The position numbers were made by a program, and so were the translations under genes. 53,033 bases of DNA from Gemmatimonadaceae bacterium (GTDB lineage Bacteria > Gemmatimonadota > Gemmatimonadetes > Gemmatimonadales > Gemmatimonadaceae), in assembly GCA_013361335.1 (NCBI GenBank), contig JABFYH010000051.1, positions 1 through 53,033 of the forward strand. Reading direction: 5' to 3'. The notes beneath the pieces are model-generated. The model saw nothing but the letters and a program-made list of their open reading frames with translations. It searched no databases and had not been told where the DNA came from. Positions within the stretch are counted from its first letter, which is position 1, and each line of letters starts with the position of its first letter. Positions 36,862 through 47,594 of the stretch are shown here, one piece after another.

Positions 36862-37412
36862 GGCCGCAGCGCCCGCCTCGCTATCGAGGAGCGAATGTGC
36901 TAGGTTGAGAGGGCGCAGGTTTGTTCGGGCGCCGAGCGCACGGGCCAAACCTGTCCGCCCATTCATCATTCGACATCGAGCTGGGCGACGTCGCCCTCTC
37001 CTGCCGGAAGTGAGTGTTCTCCGCACCGCGAGAGAGCTCCGGCAATGGAATCGATCTCGACTCGGCCCACCGCTCCCGTGCGCCCCACCCGCGCACTCGT
37101 GCTCGACGGCGCACCGTCCGGCCGGCCGGCTCCGGATGAAGATGAAGCTCGAGCAGCGCTTCCTGTCGTACATGCCGGGCGTCCATCGGCCGGCGGTCTC
37201 CCTGGCGCCCTTCAGCGTGTTCGATCCGGGGGATAAGCCGTCCGCTGACCGTCATCCGTACACGTATGTATTGAACCGTACGCACTTGACGTCGTAAATT
37301 ATTGAAGGCAAAAGACTTACTGGATTTCTGCGCCGATGTGGGCTATCATGCGAGTCCTCGATCGACCGTGCGCTGACGCACACTGTGGTGCTCCCCCGCG
37401 CATCGGAGCCAG
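36862..37412. other. 551-nt intergenic stretch without a supported gene
   Basis: Short open frames here have no domain signal or ribosome binding site. Visible items: TAGGTT at 36901-36906; an 8-bp inverted repeat CAGGTTTG (36916-36923) / CAAACCTG (36946-36953); an unusually AT-rich patch at 37255-37330; and GTGCG-ctga-CGCAC at about 37369. The AT-rich patch probably holds the promoter for the small genes that follow. Confidence 0.5.
37271..37300 (+). promoter_or_regulatory. possible promoter upstream of the small-protein cluster
   Basis: TTGAAC (37271-37276), an 18-nt spacer and TAAATT (37295-37300) lie in the AT-rich patch. Each box matches the sigma-70 consensus at 4 of 6 positions. The leader to the ATG at 37413 would be about 105 nt. 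Confidence 0.35.
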
Positions 37413-37778
37413 ATGCACTACACGTTCACGACGCCGCCTGCTTCGCGGGCGGTAGAACGCCCCACTCCGATCGACGATGCCCTGGTCGCCGAGGCGCGTC
37501 GCCTCCTCAGCGGCGCGATCGAGAACCGTCCGCCGGCGGCGCTCCTCAACCGGCAGGGGATGCAGGCACTCTTCGCGATGCCCATGATGAGCCTCTGCGC
37601 GACCACGATGCCGACCGGCGTTCCGGTCGAGAAGCTGATCGTCGCGATCAAGCTCGCCTGGGCCTCGATGACCGAAGCCCGGCTCAGCCTCGGCGACACC
37701 GGCCCCGATGCACTGTCCGGGGCCGTTACCGCCTGCATCGAGGCATACTTCCAGACGGCGTCGCGCAAAGCGGACTGA
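37413..37778 (+). CDS. hypothetical protein (121 aa)
   Basis: Unrecognised. A predominantly helical 121-residue protein with two conserved-looking parts: DDALVAEARRLLSGAIENR and a Met-rich segment MQALFAMPMMSLCATTMPTG followed by VPVEKLIVAIKLAWASM. No signal peptide or clear membrane helix. GGAGCC lies 5 nt before the ATG. It precedes three smaller related ORFs and may be co-transcribed with them. Confidence 0.5.
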   Translation: MHYTFTTPPASRAVERPTPIDDALVAEARRLLSGAIENRPPAALLNRQGMQALFAMPMMSLCATTMPTGVPVEKLIVAIKLAWASMTEARLSLGDTGPDALSGAVTACIEAYFQTASRKAD

Positions 37779-37862
37779 TCATTAACGCCGCCGTCGGATG
37801 ATTGCGGCGTCGAGAAACGGCGTGACCTTCCCGGGCTTGCTGCGTCCGGTAGAACACACGCC

Positions 37863-38093
37863 ATGTCTCTTCCCCTCCCGCTGTATCCCGATCGCCCCAT
37901 CACGGGCCCGCGCGATGCCTCCGACCCTGTGGCTCAGACCCGGGAGGGGCGTCTTGCCGAGCTCGTGCGTGAGCTGCTTCCGGCGATGCGGCGGCGGGCC
38001 CCCCACCTTTCCGACTCGGCGCTCCTCCAGGCCGTCGAGCGGATCGCCGCCCACCGTCTGGCCGATGAGGAGCTCGCGCATCGTTCATGGTGA
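37863..38093 (+). CDS. small helical protein, paralogue 1 of 3
   Basis: A 76-residue protein of unknown function. A Pro-rich N-terminus of about 28 residues is followed by a two-helix unit: LAELVRELLPAMRRR, then HLSDSALLQAVERIAAHRL. The same pattern (leucine/arginine helix, a short turn with Ser/Pro-Asp/Glu-Glu/Asp, then a helix containing RhA and ending near a Glu) recurs in the next two ORFs. Its last 7 nt overlap the start of paralogue 2. Confidence 0.5.
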   Translation: MSLPLPLYPDRPITGPRDASDPVAQTREGRLAELVRELLPAMRRRAPHLSDSALLQAVERIAAHRLADEELAHRSW

Positions 38094-38293
38094 ACCGCAG
38101 GCTGCACGGCCCCGACGTGCCTGATCGCGTCCGGGCGCTCGCACTCGACATCGCGCACCGGCTGCGTCCGGTCTGCGCCAACATGCCCGACGAGGACATG
38201 CTCGAGCTCTCCACGCGGATGGCCGCCGTGGAGCTGGAGTACTTCGAGCCGGTGCCGTCCCACCGCCCTCGGCGCCGCACGGCGCACGGATAA
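38087..38293 (+). CDS. small helical protein, paralogue 2 of 3
   Basis: A 68-residue protein of unknown function. Its core, ALALDIAHRLRPV then MPDEDMLELSTRMAAVELEYFE, aligns with the cores of the ORFs on either side. A basic C-terminal tail (HRPRRRTAHG) follows. It overlaps paralogue 1 by 7 nt and ends 6 nt before paralogue 3, so the three form one translational unit. Confidence 0.5.
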   Translation: MVNRRLHGPDVPDRVRALALDIAHRLRPVCANMPDEDMLELSTRMAAVELEYFEPVPSHRPRRRTAHG

Positions 38294-38299
38294 GCGATC

Positions 38300-38509
38300 A
38301 TGGGCGAGGAATGGGACCTCTTCGAGGACGCCGAGTCGTCGGCGCGCCGCCGCCGTCAGGAGCTGATCACGCGCCTGCGTGAGCGGGTCATCGCCGCCGG
38401 CGACAAGCTCTCCGAAGAGCAGGTCGACGCCATCGTCGCCCGCATGGCCGACACGGCCCTGGAAGGCGAGCGCCTCCGGCACGGCTACCGGGACCGCCGC
38501 CGCGCCTGA
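38300..38509 (+). CDS. small helical protein, paralogue 3 of 3
   Basis: A 69-residue, highly charged protein of unknown function. An acidic N-terminus (MGEEWDLFEDAE) precedes the shared unit ELITRLRERVIAAG then KLSEEQVDAIVARMADTALEGE, with a basic tail. The acidic N-terminus and basic C-terminus of neighbouring members could favour hetero-oligomers, but that is speculation. Confidence 0.5.
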   Translation: MGEEWDLFEDAESSARRRRQELITRLRERVIAAGDKLSEEQVDAIVARMADTALEGERLRHGYRDRRRA

Positions 38510-38748
38510 CGCACCCGGGCTCGCCGCGCGCCCGACACGGCGCGCGAGCGACCGCCCGCAACGAGGCGATACGCCGCCGTCACACCTCGATACGGAGCCG
38601 GCTCCAACGCTCCTGCGGCTTCCCCGGTAACTACGGGACAGCCAACGACTTGGCACCGCGACACGACACGTCGCGCTCCTTGCTACGCAGGCCTCCGTCC
38701 GGACAGCCGGACGACGTTTTCCATGGGCCACCTGCCAGGAGCTGTCTG

Positions 38749-39111
38749 ATGCGCTCGCGTTTCATGATCGCCACGTTCGCCCTTGCCGCCGCCTGTGGGG
38801 GCGGTGGGTCGGACACGCCCACCATTCCGACGATTCCGTCGGCGCCCGACAATCCCGTCGCGACGACGGCGGTCTCCCTGCAGGGCGACGCCTTCAACCC
38901 GACTCATATCCTCGTCGGGCCGTCGGCGGTGGTCACCTTCACCAACAACGACCGCATCGCGCACAACGTGATGTTCGCCAACCAGAACATCACGTCGATC
39001 ACCGACTGGACCTCGGGCGACCGGACCACTACGATGCCGTCGACGCCGGGGACATACAGCTACACCTGCACGATTCATCCGGGCATGAGCGGCACCGTGA
39101 AGGTTCAGTGA
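38749..39111 (+). CDS. cupredoxin-domain lipoprotein (plastocyanin/pseudoazurin-like)
   Basis: A 120-residue type 1 copper lipoprotein. The lipobox LAAAC places the lipidated Cys at 16, followed by a Gly/Ser/Pro/Thr linker. The cupredoxin domain has the four expected copper ligands: His72 (IAHN), Cys107, His110 and Met113 (YTCTIHPGM). It should shuttle single electrons at the outer face of a membrane. The ATG at 38749 is chosen for the signal peptide and an AGGAG 7-8 nt upstream; an in-frame ATG at 38650 lacks both. First of four genes that look like a redox module. Confidence 0.82.
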   Translation: MRSRFMIATFALAAACGGGGSDTPTIPTIPSAPDNPVATTAVSLQGDAFNPTHILVGPSAVVTFTNNDRIAHNVMFANQNITSITDWTSGDRTTTMPSTPGTYSYTCTIHPGMSGTVKVQ

Positions 39112-39135
39112 CGTCCCCCTCGAGCCCAGCCTGAC

Positions 39136-39729
39136 ATGATCCTCGCCCTCCAGGTCGCGGTCGCGGCCCTGCTGCTCGCCCCGGCCGACACGACCGTCGC
39201 CGTCCGCGACTCGGCCGATGCGGGGCCGCGCGTCATCGATGCGCGGCTCGGGCCCACGGCGGCGGACGATACCACGCCGCACCGGCGGCCACGAGCGGTG
39301 GAGGTGAGCGATGCGTACGCCCTGCGCCTCCGCATCCACCACTACGCGTCGTACGCGATGATCCCGCTGTTCACCGCGCAGGCGATCGCCGGCAACCAGA
39401 TGTACCAGTCGGGCAGCGACGATCCCGCATGGGCCAAGTCCCTCCACGGCATCGGCGCGGCAGGGCTGGGCGCGCTGTTCACCGTGAACACCGTGACCGG
39501 CGTGTGGAACCTCTGGGAGTCGCGTGGGGTCAGTGAAGGTCGGACGGCCAGGCTCGTGCACAGCGTGTTCATGCTCGCCTCCGACGCCGGCTTCGCCTAC
39601 GCCGGCATCAAGCTCGGCCCGGACGCTCACAACTCCTTCTCGAAGCGTCAGGAACATCGTCGCGTCGCGTACATCTCCATGGGCAGCGCACTCGCCGGCT
39701 ACGCCACCATGCTCGTCGCCAACCGCTAG
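39136..39729 (+). CDS. membrane protein with conserved histidines, cytochrome b561-like
   Basis: A 197-residue protein with an N-terminal signal or anchor and about four membrane helices between residues 65 and 195. Each helix carries a His near its end (His69 in IHHYASYAM, His104 in LHGIGAAGL, His142 in VHSVFML, His174 in HRRVAYISM), the arrangement that coordinates two b hemes in b561-type proteins. I do not recognise the family by name. The first ~60 residues are a charged extracytoplasmic segment. It lies between the cupredoxin and another His-bearing membrane protein. Confidence 0.6.
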   Translation: MILALQVAVAALLLAPADTTVAVRDSADAGPRVIDARLGPTAADDTTPHRRPRAVEVSDAYALRLRIHHYASYAMIPLFTAQAIAGNQMYQSGSDDPAWAKSLHGIGAAGLGALFTVNTVTGVWNLWESRGVSEGRTARLVHSVFMLASDAGFAYAGIKLGPDAHNSFSKRQEHRRVAYISMGSALAGYATMLVANR

Positions 39730-39733
39730 CCTC

Positions 39734-40240
39734 ATGATCCTCGCCGTGCCGCAGCTGCTCGTCGATCTGGCCGACCCGTGGGCGAAGGTGTACGGGCACT
39801 CGAAGGTGGTCGCCACCATCGTCGGCTTTCTGCACGTCGCGCCCATCGTTGTGGGCGGCGGGCTGGCCATCGCCCTCGATCGGTCGACCCTCCGCGTGCG
39901 GCACGACGAGCCGGGGGCCCGCGCCCGCCACCTCTCCGAGCTCGGCGCGGGGCACGGTGTCGTGCTCGGCGCCCTCGCGCTCTCGCTCGTCTCGGGGGTC
40001 GCACTGCTCGCCGCCGATCTCGAGACCTACTTCGACTCGCCCATCTTCTGGATCAAGATGGGGCTCATCGTGCTGCTGCTCGCCAACGGCGCCCTGATGA
40101 CGCGGACGGAGCGCACCCTGCGCGTCGCCGGCGCGACCGCCGACGCCTCATGGCGGCGTCTCCGGACGATCGCCATCACCAGCCTCGCCCTCTGGCTCAC
40201 CATCACGCTGGCTGGCGTGGCACTCATGAACCTGGCCTGA
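39734..40240 (+). CDS. four-helix membrane protein, possible b-type cytochrome
   Basis: A 168-residue protein with about four membrane helices (roughly 25-47, 72-93, 103-121, 142-164). Histidines at about 22 and 34 (YGHSKV, FLHVAP) and 74 (GAGHGVVLG) sit at helix ends and could bind heme or copper; CopD-like proteins look similar. It begins 4 nt after the previous gene and its stop shares one base with the Rieske start, so all three are in one transcript. Function inferred only from these features. Confidence 0.6.
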   Translation: MILAVPQLLVDLADPWAKVYGHSKVVATIVGFLHVAPIVVGGGLAIALDRSTLRVRHDEPGARARHLSELGAGHGVVLGALALSLVSGVALLAADLETYFDSPIFWIKMGLIVLLLANGALMTRTERTLRVAGATADASWRRLRTIAITSLALWLTITLAGVALMNLA

Positions 40241-40761
40241 TGACTCCCGATTCCTCCGACTGCACCGGCTGCCCGATCGATCCGGACCGCCGCGAGTTCC
40301 TCCGCTCCGTCGGGGCGGCGGTGACGTCGCTCGCGCTCCTCGGTCTGCTCCCGCGCGACGCCGACGCGGCGTCGCTGCGCGCGATCACGGCGCTCGCCTC
40401 CGCGACACACGACCGCAAGGCCGAGAAGCGCTACCCGATCCCCGCCGCCGACGGCGTGTCGATCGACAAGGACAACGAGGTGATCGTCGCCCGTGCGAGC
40501 GGCAAGGTGTACGCCTTCGCCCTCGCCTGCCCGCACCAGAACACCGCGCTGCGGTGGAACGCGGACGACCACCAGTTCCAGTGCCCCAAGCACAAGTCCC
40601 GCTACCGCGACGACGGCACCTTCATCGAGGGCCGCGCGACCCGCAACATGGACCGCCTGGCCGTGCGTCGAGAGGGCTCGACGCTCGTCGTCGACGTCGA
40701 TGCGCTGATCCAGCAGGACGAGCATCCGGCCGAGTGGAACGCCGCGTTCGTCGCGGTGTGA
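40240..40761 (+). CDS. Rieske [2Fe-2S] protein with Tat signal
   Basis: A 173-residue Rieske protein. The N-terminus has a twin-arginine signal (DRREFLRSVGAA) and a hydrophobic stretch. The cluster ligands are Cys97/His99 (ACPHQN) and Cys115/His118 (CPKHKS), giving C-x-H-x15-C-x2-H. The extra disulfide cysteines of bc1-type Rieske proteins are absent, so the potential may be lower. A CxxC at residues 8-11 precedes the Tat motif and is unusual. As last gene of the cupredoxin/membrane-cytochrome-like set, it probably passes electrons between quinol or heme and the cupredoxin. Confidence 0.85.
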   Translation: MTPDSSDCTGCPIDPDRREFLRSVGAAVTSLALLGLLPRDADAASLRAITALASATHDRKAEKRYPIPAADGVSIDKDNEVIVARASGKVYAFALACPHQNTALRWNADDHQFQCPKHKSRYRDDGTFIEGRATRNMDRLAVRREGSTLVVDVDALIQQDEHPAEWNAAFVAV

Positions 40762-40827
40762 CCACGACAACTGCAACAGCTTTCAAACAGCACGTGCGAC
40801 TGCAGCCCCCGGCCCGGGGACGGTTGC

Positions 40828-41820
40828 CTACTCGAGCGCCTCCAGCCCGGCCCGCAGCGCATCGCATTCCGCGCGGGCACCCAGCTTCTCGAAGATGCCG
40901 ATCGCCATGTGCGCGTCCTCGAGCGCGAGGGTGCGCTCGCCCACGCGGACGCGCACCGGCACGCGATCGCGCAGCGCCTCGGCCTCGTTGAGCGCGTAGC
41001 CGTGCTGGCGCGCGATCTGGAGCGCGCGGCTGAAATCCACCAGCGCGTCGTTGTGCCGTTGCTGCGCGGCACAGGCGGCGCCGGCGAGCCGCCAGGCGTC
41101 GCCCTCGTTCAGCAGGTCGCCGAGCTTCACGAACTCCTCGATGCAGAGCCGCGCCGTCGTCTCCGCGAGCTGTGGATCGCCGCGCCGCAGCGCGATCTCC
41201 GCCCGCCCGGTACGCCCCATCGCCGCCACGCGCGGCGCGCCGCCGTCGTTCGCGTAGTCGATCGCGCGCCGCTCGTGCTCGTCCGCCTCCGTGAGGTCAC
41301 CCACGTCGCGGAAGGTGATGGCCAGGTTGTGGTACCCCTGTGCAAGGAGCGTCGGCTGTCCCAGCCGCTGCAGCATCGGCAGGGCCAGTCGGTACTGCCA
41401 CAGCGCATCTTCGTGCCGGCCCTGCAGGTTCGCGATGGCGCCGAGATTGTTCGAGGCCTGTGCCATCATGAGCAGGTCGTCGTCGCGCGTCGCGAGCTCC
41501 AGCGCCCGCGACAGCGCGGCGTTCGCTCCCTCGAGATCCCCGAGGACGAGGCTCGCGACACCGATCATGTTCACGGCGCGCCGGTGGAGCGCGCGGCTGC
41601 CGTCCTCGGCGAGCGTGCCCTCGATCTCCCGGAGGTAGGCCAACGCCTGGCGCTCCTCGCCGGAGCGCATGAGGGCCTCGGCGTACAGCGTCGCCTCCTC
41701 GCCGGCCGACAGGCCGGATTCGGCGCGCTGCGTCAGCAGCACCACCAGCTCGCGCCACGATCCCGCGGCGGCGAGCTGACGCGCCGTCGCGAGCAGAGGA
41801 TCGGGCCGGGAGGTGAACAT
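40828..41820 (-). CDS. tetratricopeptide-repeat protein
   Basis: A 330-residue cytoplasmic protein (no signal peptide) made of helical repeats from about residue 10 to 320. Recognisable TPR units include MAQASNNLGAIANLQGRHEDALW, AQGYHNLAITFRDVGDLTEA and GDAWRLAGAACAAQQRHNDAL. Such scaffolds bind peptide partners; the partner is unknown. It begins 15 nt after the dockerin-like lipoprotein and is the third gene of a minus-strand set headed by the sigma-54-type activator. Confidence 0.8.
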   Translation of the reverse strand: MFTSRPDPLLATARQLAAAGSWRELVVLLTQRAESGLSAGEEATLYAEALMRSGEERQALAYLREIEGTLAEDGSRALHRRAVNMIGVASLVLGDLEGANAALSRALELATRDDDLLMMAQASNNLGAIANLQGRHEDALWQYRLALPMLQRLGQPTLLAQGYHNLAITFRDVGDLTEADEHERRAIDYANDGGAPRVAAMGRTGRAEIALRRGDPQLAETTARLCIEEFVKLGDLLNEGDAWRLAGAACAAQQRHNDALVDFSRALQIARQHGYALNEAEALRDRVPVRVRVGERTLALEDAHMAIGIFEKLGARAECDALRAGLEALE

Positions 41821-41835
41821 GAGCGGTCGCCGGGG

Positions 41836-42456
41836 TCAGTACATCAGGGCGTAGCCGGTGAACCCACTCAGCTGCGCGTCGACTTCCTTCAGGGTCGTCT
41901 GGACGGAGCTCGTCAGCTTGAACCAGGGCTGGAAGGGCGCTTCCTGCCGCCACAGGGCGAGCGACGACAGCATCGCCGCGTCGGTCGCGTCGATCTTTCC
42001 GTCGTAGTTCAGGTCGTCGCCGCAGGCGGCGAAGGAGATCTTGAGCGTCGGCTGGTCCGCGTCGGCGAACTTCAGCCCCGACGGCTGGAAATCGATGATG
42101 AAATGCGTCGGATCGGTGACGGTAAGGGTGATCGACACGGAGTCGCCGACGGCGATCGCCGACCCGTCCGGCCGGCGATCGAGCGAGTTGCTGCCGACGC
42201 GAAACTCCAGGAACTTCGACGAGTCGCTGCGACCGGCGGCGGGCCGATACCAGATGTCCACGCCGCTGCTGCGCCCCTTCACCGCGTAGAAGCTCGCCGT
42301 CGTCGTGGCGAGCGGCGGGGTGCCGTGTGGCGCGGCCAGGAGTCGCAGATCGGTCGCGGCGCGCTCGGTGTCACCGGCGGGCGCCGTGCTGTCGGTACAC
42401 GATGCGGCCGCGCCGAGCAGTGCTCCGGCGAGCACGAGAAGACGTCGGAATGCCAT
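41836..42456 (-). CDS. lipoprotein with one dockerin/EF-hand-like motif
   Basis: A 206-residue lipoprotein. The signal peptide ends at a lipobox-like LGAAASC (Cys near residue 20). The ATG at 42456 is preferred because GAAGGG lies about 7 nt upstream; an in-frame ATG at 42471 is the alternative. A beta-rich cohesin-like or CBM-like region (SSKFLEFRVGSNSL ... GDSVSITLTVTDP) leads to DLNYDGKIDATDAAML, a calcium-binding loop of the EF-hand/dockerin type. The combination resembles a cohesin-dockerin pair in one chain. Ligand and function unknown. Confidence 0.65.
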   Translation of the reverse strand: MAFRRLLVLAGALLGAAASCTDSTAPAGDTERAATDLRLLAAPHGTPPLATTTASFYAVKGRSSGVDIWYRPAAGRSDSSKFLEFRVGSNSLDRRPDGSAIAVGDSVSITLTVTDPTHFIIDFQPSGLKFADADQPTLKISFAACGDDLNYDGKIDATDAAMLSSLALWRQEAPFQPWFKLTSSVQTTLKEVDAQLSGFTGYALMY

Positions 42457-42490
42457 GCGGGAACCCTTCATCGGGAAGTGAGAGAGCGAG

Positions 42491-43939
<1,449 letters not shown>

Positions 43940-44092
43940 CGCGAACACTCCCTGAGAGCTGAATGAGCTGAACGGCACGACCCTGGGAACCTCAGGGCAG
44001 GTCAGGTGCCGTGGGCAGGGGTACGGGAGACCCCCGCCAACCCGCGCTCGGTCAACGGCTTAGGTCAGTTGCCCAGCAGGGTGGACGGGTGT

Positions 44093-44117
44093 GGCCGTAA
44101 CGGTTCGTTACAGGGCC
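44093..44117 (-). terminator. hairpin at the 3' end of the YyaL-like gene
   Basis: GGCC-GTAACG (44093-44102) pairs with CGTTAC-(ag)-GGCC (44106-44117) around a 3-nt loop, overlapping the TAA stop of the minus-strand gene at 44108. No T-run follows, so termination is likely but not certain. Confidence 0.45.
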
Positions 44118-46171
44118 GTATCGCGGCGTGACTGCGGACGGAGGGCATCCAGCTGCTGCCCCAGCACCGCCGGATCCTCCGTCGGTAGATCGCACGCATA
44201 CGCGCGGCAGACGTACGCCACCGGCTCCGGGCCCTCGCGACCCTCCAGCACCGCGATCCCCTCGGCCGCGCGTCCCTCACCTCCGGCGAGCACCAGCGAC
44301 GGCACGTAGCGATTGGCTACCTCGCGGGCGAGCGACCCGAAGGCGCCGTCCCCCGGATCGCCGGAGATCGCCACCTCCACGGCGCCGCGCACCACCATGT
44401 CCGCTGCGCCCAGCGCATGCCCGAACGCGGTGGGATAGCGCGCCATCGGCTCGGCGAGCGTCTCCAGCACGTAGCTCGCGCGGGCGGTGTACTCGCCGTC
44501 CGCGAACAGGTCGCCGAGCACCAGCAGCAGCTCCGCGGCGAGCGAGCTCCCGCTCGGCACCGCGTTGTCGGTGACGTCGCGCGGGCGGGTGACGAGCGTC
44601 TCGGCGTCGGCCGCGGTGTCGAAGAACGCCCGCGCCGACTCGTCCCAGAAGCGTGTCATGATCCCGTCGGCGAGCCGCCGCGCGCGCTCGAGCCACCGCC
44701 GGTCGAAGGTGAGCTGGTACAGCGCGTTCGCGCCCAGAGCGACCGCGGCGTGATCCTCGAGGAAGCCCGGGATCTTCGCGATGCCGTCCTTGTACGAGCG
44801 CAGCACGCGGTCGTCGCGCACGAGATGCTGGAAGAGGAACTGGCCGTTGCGGATCGCCATCAGCCGCAGCTCGCGATCGCCGAAGGCGCGCGCCGCCTCG
44901 GCCAGGCCGCGCAGCATCAACCCGTTCCAGGCGGCGAGGATCTTGTCGTCGCGGCCGGGCCTGACGCGGCGCTCGCGCACGTCGTAGAGAATCCGCGTCG
45001 CGCGGTCGACGGCCGTGCGCAGCTCCGGCTCGGTGACGCCATGCTCGGCGGCCACCTCGCTCGGCTCGCGCGGCACGAACAGGATGTTGCGCCCCTCGAA
45101 GTTTCCCTCGGCGCTGACACCCCAGTATGCCTTCACCAGCGCGGCTTCCTCACCGAGGAGGGCGTCGAGCTCGCCCGCGTCCCAGACGTAGTAGCGGCCC
45201 TCGTGTCCCTCGGAGTCCGCGTCGAGCGAGGAGTAGAATCCTCCTTCGGGGGAGGTCATCTCGCGCGCCAGCCAGCCGATCGTCTCCTCCGTCATCCGGC
45301 GGAGCTCGGGGTCGCGCGTCGCCTGCCAGAGATTCGCGCCCAGGCGGACGAGGAGGGCGTTGTCGTACAGCATCTTCTCGAAGTGCGGCACGAGCCAGTA
45401 GGGATCGACGCTGTACCGCGCGAAGCCGCCGCCGACCTGGTCGTAGATCCCGCCGCGCACCATGCGGCGGACGGTGTGGGTCACCATGGACAGCGCGTTC
45501 GCGTCGCCGGTGCGCGCCCACTGCCGCAGCAGGAAGTCGAGCGTCATCGTCGGCGGAAACTTCGGGGCGCCGTCGAACCCGCCGAAGCGCGGCTCGTAGC
45601 GCTGCGCCAGCGAGTCCATCGCCCGGGAGAGCAGCGCCTCGTCGAGCGCGCCGGTGACGCGCGTGCGCTCGGTGCTCGCCGCGTACAGGTCGCGCATGGA
45701 TGCCGTCGTCTTCGCCACGCTGTCCTGCTTGTTCGCCCACGCGTCGGCGACGCCCTGCAGGACGCGCCGGAAGCTCGGCATGCCATGCCGATCCTCCGGG
45801 GGGAAATAGGTGCCCGCGTAGAAGGGCTCGCCCTGCGGGGTGAGGAACACCGTCATCGGCCAGCCGCCATGCCCGGTCATCGCTTGGGTCGCCTGCATAT
45901 AGATCGCGTCGATGTCCGGCCGCTCCTCGCGGTCCACCTTGATGCACACGAAGCTCGCGTTCATGAGCGCCGCCGTCTCCGCGTCCTCGAACGACTCGCG
46001 CTCCATGACATGACACCAGTGGCACGCGGCGTAGCCGATGCTGAGCAGGATCGGCCGATTGTCGGCGCGCGCCACGGCCAGCGCCTCCTCGCCCCAGGGC
46101 CGCCAGTCGACCGGGTTGTGGGCATGCTGCAGGAGGTACGGGCTGGTCTCGGTGGCGAGATGGTTGGCCAC
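44108..46171 (-). CDS. thioredoxin-domain protein of the YyaL/SSP411 (DUF255) family
   Basis: A protein of about 687 residues. The N-terminal thioredoxin-like domain has the family opening ([16 protein letters not shown]) and the redox pair Cys50-x-x-Cys53 in [14 protein letters not shown], with [11 protein letters not shown] further on. The remainder is a six-hairpin, glycosidase-like fold ([37 protein letters not shown]). The biochemical function of the family is not established. The GTG at 46171 gives the usual family N-terminus; an ATG at 46261 would add 30 residues and has a TACTCT box 8 nt before it, so the start is uncertain. Confidence 0.85.
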   Translation of the reverse strand: MANHLATETSPYLLQHAHNPVDWRPWGEEALAVARADNRPILLSIGYAACHWCHVMERESFEDAETAALMNASFVCIKVDREERPDIDAIYMQATQAMTGHGGWPMTVFLTPQGEPFYAGTYFPPEDRHGMPSFRRVLQGVADAWANKQDSVAKTTASMRDLYAASTERTRVTGALDEALLSRAMDSLAQRYEPRFGGFDGAPKFPPTMTLDFLLRQWARTGDANALSMVTHTVRRMVRGGIYDQVGGGFARYSVDPYWLVPHFEKMLYDNALLVRLGANLWQATRDPELRRMTEETIGWLAREMTSPEGGFYSSLDADSEGHEGRYYVWDAGELDALLGEEAALVKAYWGVSAEGNFEGRNILFVPREPSEVAAEHGVTEPELRTAVDRATRILYDVRERRVRPGRDDKILAAWNGLMLRGLAEAARAFGDRELRLMAIRNGQFLFQHLVRDDRVLRSYKDGIAKIPGFLEDHAAVALGANALYQLTFDRRWLERARRLADGIMTRFWDESARAFFDTAADAETLVTRPRDVTDNAVPSGSSLAAELLLVLGDLFADGEYTARASYVLETLAEPMARYPTAFGHALGAADMVVRGAVEVAISGDPGDGAFGSLAREVANRYVPSLVLAGGEGRAAEGIAVLEGREGPEPVAYVCRAYACDLPTEDPAVLGQQLDALRPQSRRDTAL

Positions 46172-46280
46172 GGCGTGCGAAGGGCTCGGGTCCACGGGAC
46201 TGCGGACGCCCGGACGGGCGACTAACTTCTGGGCGCGGCCGCTCTCCCGCGCGAACTTCATTCCACTCAAGAGTAGCCTG

Positions 46281-47594
46281 GTGCCTCGCGACGCCGCTCC
46301 CCGTCCGCGGAAAATTCATGCGTATGTCGCCCGCCTGGAGCGGCTGCGCCCGTTGCGCCCCTGGTGGCGGCTCCTCCTGCTCGCGGTGCTCGTCCTCGGG
46401 AGCGCGCCCTTCGCCATCGCGCCGATCCGCGAGGCCGCCACGCTGGGGCCGGTCACCGAAGCGATGCTGGGGCGCCCCGCGGGGTATGTGCTGCTGGCCC
46501 CGCTCTCGAACGTTCTCGACCTGCTCACGCTGCTGAGCGTGCGCCAGCACGTCGCCCTGCTCGTCACGCTGGCCCTGGGGTACGCCGCATGGTGGTGGCT
46601 GCGCGGACGGACGATGCCGCCGACCGTGACACCGGGCCGCCGCGCGGCGCGTGTCGCGGCCCGCATCGGGCTCCCCATCCTCGCCGTGCTGGCGGTGTAC
46701 TTCGGCGGCGCGCTCCTGCCACGCCCCATGGCGGGGCTCGAGGTCGGCCCCGACGTCGTGGCGATCGACTTCCACGCGCACACGCGCTACTCGCACGACG
46801 GCCGCCCCGACTGGACCCCCGAAGACGTGCGCGACTGGCATCGCGATGCCGGCTTCGGCGCGGTGTACGTCTCCGACCATCGCACCTTCGAGGGCGCACG
46901 GGACGGATGGTCGAACAATCCCCTCCTCGCGGGGCAGGGCGTCTCCCTTCTCCCCGCGATCGAGGTGGTGTGGAAGGGAGAGCATGTGAACGTGCTCGAT
47001 GCCGACCGGATGTACCGCGGCATCTTCAACGCGACGCTGCGCGACATCGACGAGGACGCGTTGCGGCTCGCCAGCGCGGTGACGGGCAACGAGCCGGTGC
47101 TCATCGAGACGCTGCCCGGCGACCTGTCGAGGATGATTCCGGCGCGCGGGCCCGGGACGCCGGGAGTGCGGGCACTGGAGCTGATCGACGGCGCGCCGAA
47201 GGGACTCGGTCAGGCCCGTCGCGAGCGCGCGCGGATCGTCAAGCTCGCCGACAGCCTCGACCTCGCGCTCGTGGCCGGAAGCAATCATCACGGGTGGGGA
47301 CGCACCGCTGCCGGATGGACGTTGATGGCCCTTCCCGGGTGGCGCGGGGCCACGCCCGTCCAGCTCGCGGCCGCGATCGAGCGATCCATCCGCCGCGGCG
47401 GGTACGGCTCGACGCTCGTGGTGGAGCGCTACGTCGCCGACACGGAGCGCGGCGTGGCGCTGCCGCTCACCGCGCCCCTCGTGACCTGGGGGATGCTGCG
47501 CACGCTATCCACCGAGGAGCGCGTCGCGTGGCTGGTGTGGGGTCTCGTGCTTGCGCTCCTCTCGCGCGTCATGGAGCGGCGTCGCCAGGCGTGA
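46281..47594 (+). CDS. membrane-anchored PHP-domain metallohydrolase
   Basis: A 437-residue protein. About three to four membrane helices in the first 140 residues precede a PHP-type phosphoesterase domain: [12 protein letters not shown] (metal-binding HxH), [20 protein letters not shown], an ELID motif, and GSNHHGWGR near the end. PHP enzymes hydrolyse phosphoesters, and the catalytic part probably lies outside the cytoplasm (topology inferred). The GTG at 46281 is the most upstream start after the divergent gene. Its stop overlaps the glycosyltransferase start (GTGA), indicating a joint role, possibly in cell-surface glycan or phospholipid handling. Confidence 0.72.
   Translation: MPRDAAPRPRKIHAYVARLERLRPLRPWWRLLLLAVLVLGSAPFAIAPIREAATLGPVTEAMLGRPAGYVLLAPLSNVLDLLTLLSVRQHVALLVTLALGYAAWWWLRGRTMPPTVTPGRRAARVAARIGLPILAVLAVYFGGALLPRPMAGLEVGPDVVAIDFHAHTRYSHDGRPDWTPEDVRDWHRDAGFGAVYVSDHRTFEGARDGWSNNPLLAGQGVSLLPAIEVVWKGEHVNVLDADRMYRGIFNATLRDIDEDALRLASAVTGNEPVLIETLPGDLSRMIPARGPGTPGVRALELIDGAPKGLGQARRERARIVKLADSLDLALVAGSNHHGWGRTAAGWTLMALPGWRGATPVQLAAAIERSIRRGGYGSTLVVERYVADTERGVALPLTAPLVTWGMLRTLSTEERVAWLVWGLVLALLSRVMERRRQA

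Noticed and set aside
36905..37297. 130-residue frame in the long gap after the amidohydrolase
   Set aside because: It needs a TTG start, has no ribosome binding site, biased Arg/Pro composition and a competing frame on the other strand. Treated as non-coding.
40801..40827. Bidirectional terminator between the Rieske and TPR genes
   Set aside because: Only CCCC-GGCCC-GGGG (40807-40819) is available, a 4-bp stem without a T-run; too weak to call.
45150..47291. 713-residue frame crossing the YyaL-like gene and antisense to the PHP gene
   Set aside because: It overlaps two well-supported genes in other frames and shows no family similarity.
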